Below are positions 13,060 to 13,867 of a stretch of 13,867 nucleotides of DNA, in pieces. The DNA comes from Pseudomonadota bacterium. Its GTDB lineage: Bacteria; Pseudomonadota; Alphaproteobacteria; Rhizobiales; Xanthobacteraceae. The DNA is taken from positions 1 to 13,867 of the forward strand of contig JAEXHR010000216.1 in NCBI GenBank assembly GCA_023449855.1, read 5' to 3'. The first letter of the stretch is position 1. Each line of letters opens with the position of its first letter. The notes under the pieces were generated by a model that was given only the letters and a program-made list of their open reading frames with translations, was not told the DNA's origin and made no database searches. The translations under genes and the position numbers were made by a program.

Positions 13060-13757
13060 GCCTTTGCTCCCAAATCCTTGGCTCCTACGACCACGATACG
13101 ATCAATGAAAATGCTCGGGGTCACCACCGCTTCCGGGTCCATGCTGCCGAGTTCGACCATCTCGTCCACCTGCACGATGCTGAGATCGGCGGCCATGGCC
13201 ATGATCGGATTAAAATTGCGGGCCGACTGGTTGTAGACGAGATTGCCCCAGCGATCCGCCTTCTTCGCCCGCAACAGCGCAACATCGCCCTTCAGCGGCT
13301 GTTCGAGCACATGCAGCACGCCGTTGATCTCGCGGGTCTCCTTGCCCTCGGCAAGCTTGGTATGCGCGGTCACCGGCGAGAAGAAGCCGCCGAGCCCGGC
13401 GGCGTGGCAATGCATTCGCTCGCTGATGATGCCCTGCGGCACCAGTTCGAGTTCCAGCGTCTTGTTGCGATAGGCATTGAGAAACGCGCTGTAGTCGCCC
13501 GAACGCGGATAGGAGCAGATCACCTTGCTGACGCGGCCGGAATTGATCAGCCGGGCGAGGCCGACATCGCCATTGCCGGCATTGTTATGAACGATGGTGA
13601 GATTGGTCGCACCCTGCTCGTGCAGCGCCTCCAGGAGATCGTCTGCAATCCCGACGGTACCGAAGCCGGCCACCAGAACGGTCGCCCCGTCTTTCACGCC
13701 AGCCACGGCTTCGGCCATGCTGGCTACGCGCTTATCGATCACTCCCGAAAACTCCAT
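13056..13757 (-). CDS. pcaI: 3-oxoadipate (3-oxoacid) CoA-transferase, alpha subunit
   Basis: A 233-residue protein with the alpha-subunit CoA-binding motif GFGTVG (31-36). Other family blocks are IVHNNAGNGDVGLARLI (55-71), ELVPQGIISERM (104-115), GGFFSPVTAHTKLAEGKE (123-140) and DRWGNLVYNQSARNFNPIMAMAA (168-190). The NNAGNG and WGNLxYxxxARNFxPIMAMAA patterns match PcaI closely. It pairs with the beta subunit encoded directly after it through an ATGA overlap. The ATG at 13757 lacks a clear Shine-Dalgarno but begins where family homology begins. The assignment to 3-oxoadipate rather than acetoacetate rests on resemblance. Confidence 0.9.
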   Translation of the reverse strand: MEFSGVIDKRVASMAEAVAGVKDGATVLVAGFGTVGIADDLLEALHEQGATNLTIVHNNAGNGDVGLARLINSGRVSKVICSYPRSGDYSAFLNAYRNKTLELELVPQGIISERMHCHAAGLGGFFSPVTAHTKLAEGKETREINGVLHVLEQPLKGDVALLRAKKADRWGNLVYNQSARNFNPIMAMAADLSIVQVDEMVELGSMDPEAVVTPSIFIDRIVVVGAKDLGAKA

Positions 13758-13867
13758 CGTGCGGAATTGTTATGGCCGCCAACCACTTGCGGCACGATGC
13801 GGGCGGAATAGAGCATCGCGGTGGAAGAAGTTGAAGGCACAAATTTGCAGGTGGGGGTCCCCTCTCC
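13758..13867 (-). promoter_or_regulatory. Upstream region of pcaIJ (to window edge)
   Basis: This short region must hold the pcaIJ promoter unless the operon begins outside the window. An eight-base inverted repeat CATCGTGC (13755-13762) / GCACGATG (13792-13799) straddles the start codon, and a GGGGGTCCCC palindrome lies near 13853-13862. I see no convincing -35/-10 pair and no IclR-type (PcaR/PcaQ) site that I can name. Confidence 0.3.

Overview
The window is high-GC, gene-dense DNA. Its coding style, alphaproteobacterial protein families and intergenic palindromes of the GTAGCCCGGATGGAGCG type point to a Nitrobacteraceae (Bradyrhizobium/Rhodopseudomonas/Afipia-like) chromosome. This is a judgement from protein and repeat resemblance, not from a database search. 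I see no phage, insertion sequence, CRISPR array, tRNA or rRNA. Most genes look like ordinary chromosomal housekeeping or accessory metabolism.

Layout, left to right. (1) Positions 1-1647, minus strand: the N-terminal 200 residues of a PhoR-like membrane sensor kinase that runs off the left edge, preceded one base away by an MprF-type flippase-domain membrane protein. (2) 1925-4157, minus strand: a three-gene operon of BON/OmpA envelope protein, small three-helix membrane protein and DinB-fold protein, joined by two ATGA stop-start overlaps. (3) 4320-5375, plus strand: a NodB-type polysaccharide deacetylase. (4) 5503-6231, minus strand: a CBS-CBS-BON protein with a strong ribosome binding site, an FNR/FixK2-type box and a 16-bp palindrome upstream. 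(5) 6527-7333, plus strand: a RhlG-like short-chain dehydrogenase. (6) 7606-9965, plus strand: a two-gene operon of biuret-hydrolase-like cysteine hydrolase and NCS2/AzgA-like permease, overlapping by ATGA and preceded by a near-consensus sigma-54 promoter. (7) 10091-12136, minus strand: a chemoreceptor with a large periplasmic helical sensor domain. (8) 12370-13757, minus strand: the two subunits of a CoA-transferase of the 3-oxoadipate type (pcaI, pcaJ), again overlapping by ATGA.

The most coherent functional unit is region 6. The sigma-54 promoter places an amidase-like hydrolase and a nucleobase-family transporter under probable nitrogen control, suggesting uptake and breakdown of a small nitrogen-rich compound. 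The second regulatory story is the CBS-BON gene, which looks oxygen-regulated. The third is structural. Four intergenic gaps carry palindromic elements bounded by GTAG (or a one-base variant) and CTAC, and a fifth gap carries a different inverted-repeat family plus a decayed half copy. The GTAG...CTAC elements resemble REP/REPIN sequences mobilised by RAYT transposases. No truly new multi-gene system is evident. The strongest leads are the sigma-54 nitrogen module, the BON/OmpA-membrane protein-DinB operon and the repeat family with variable interior.
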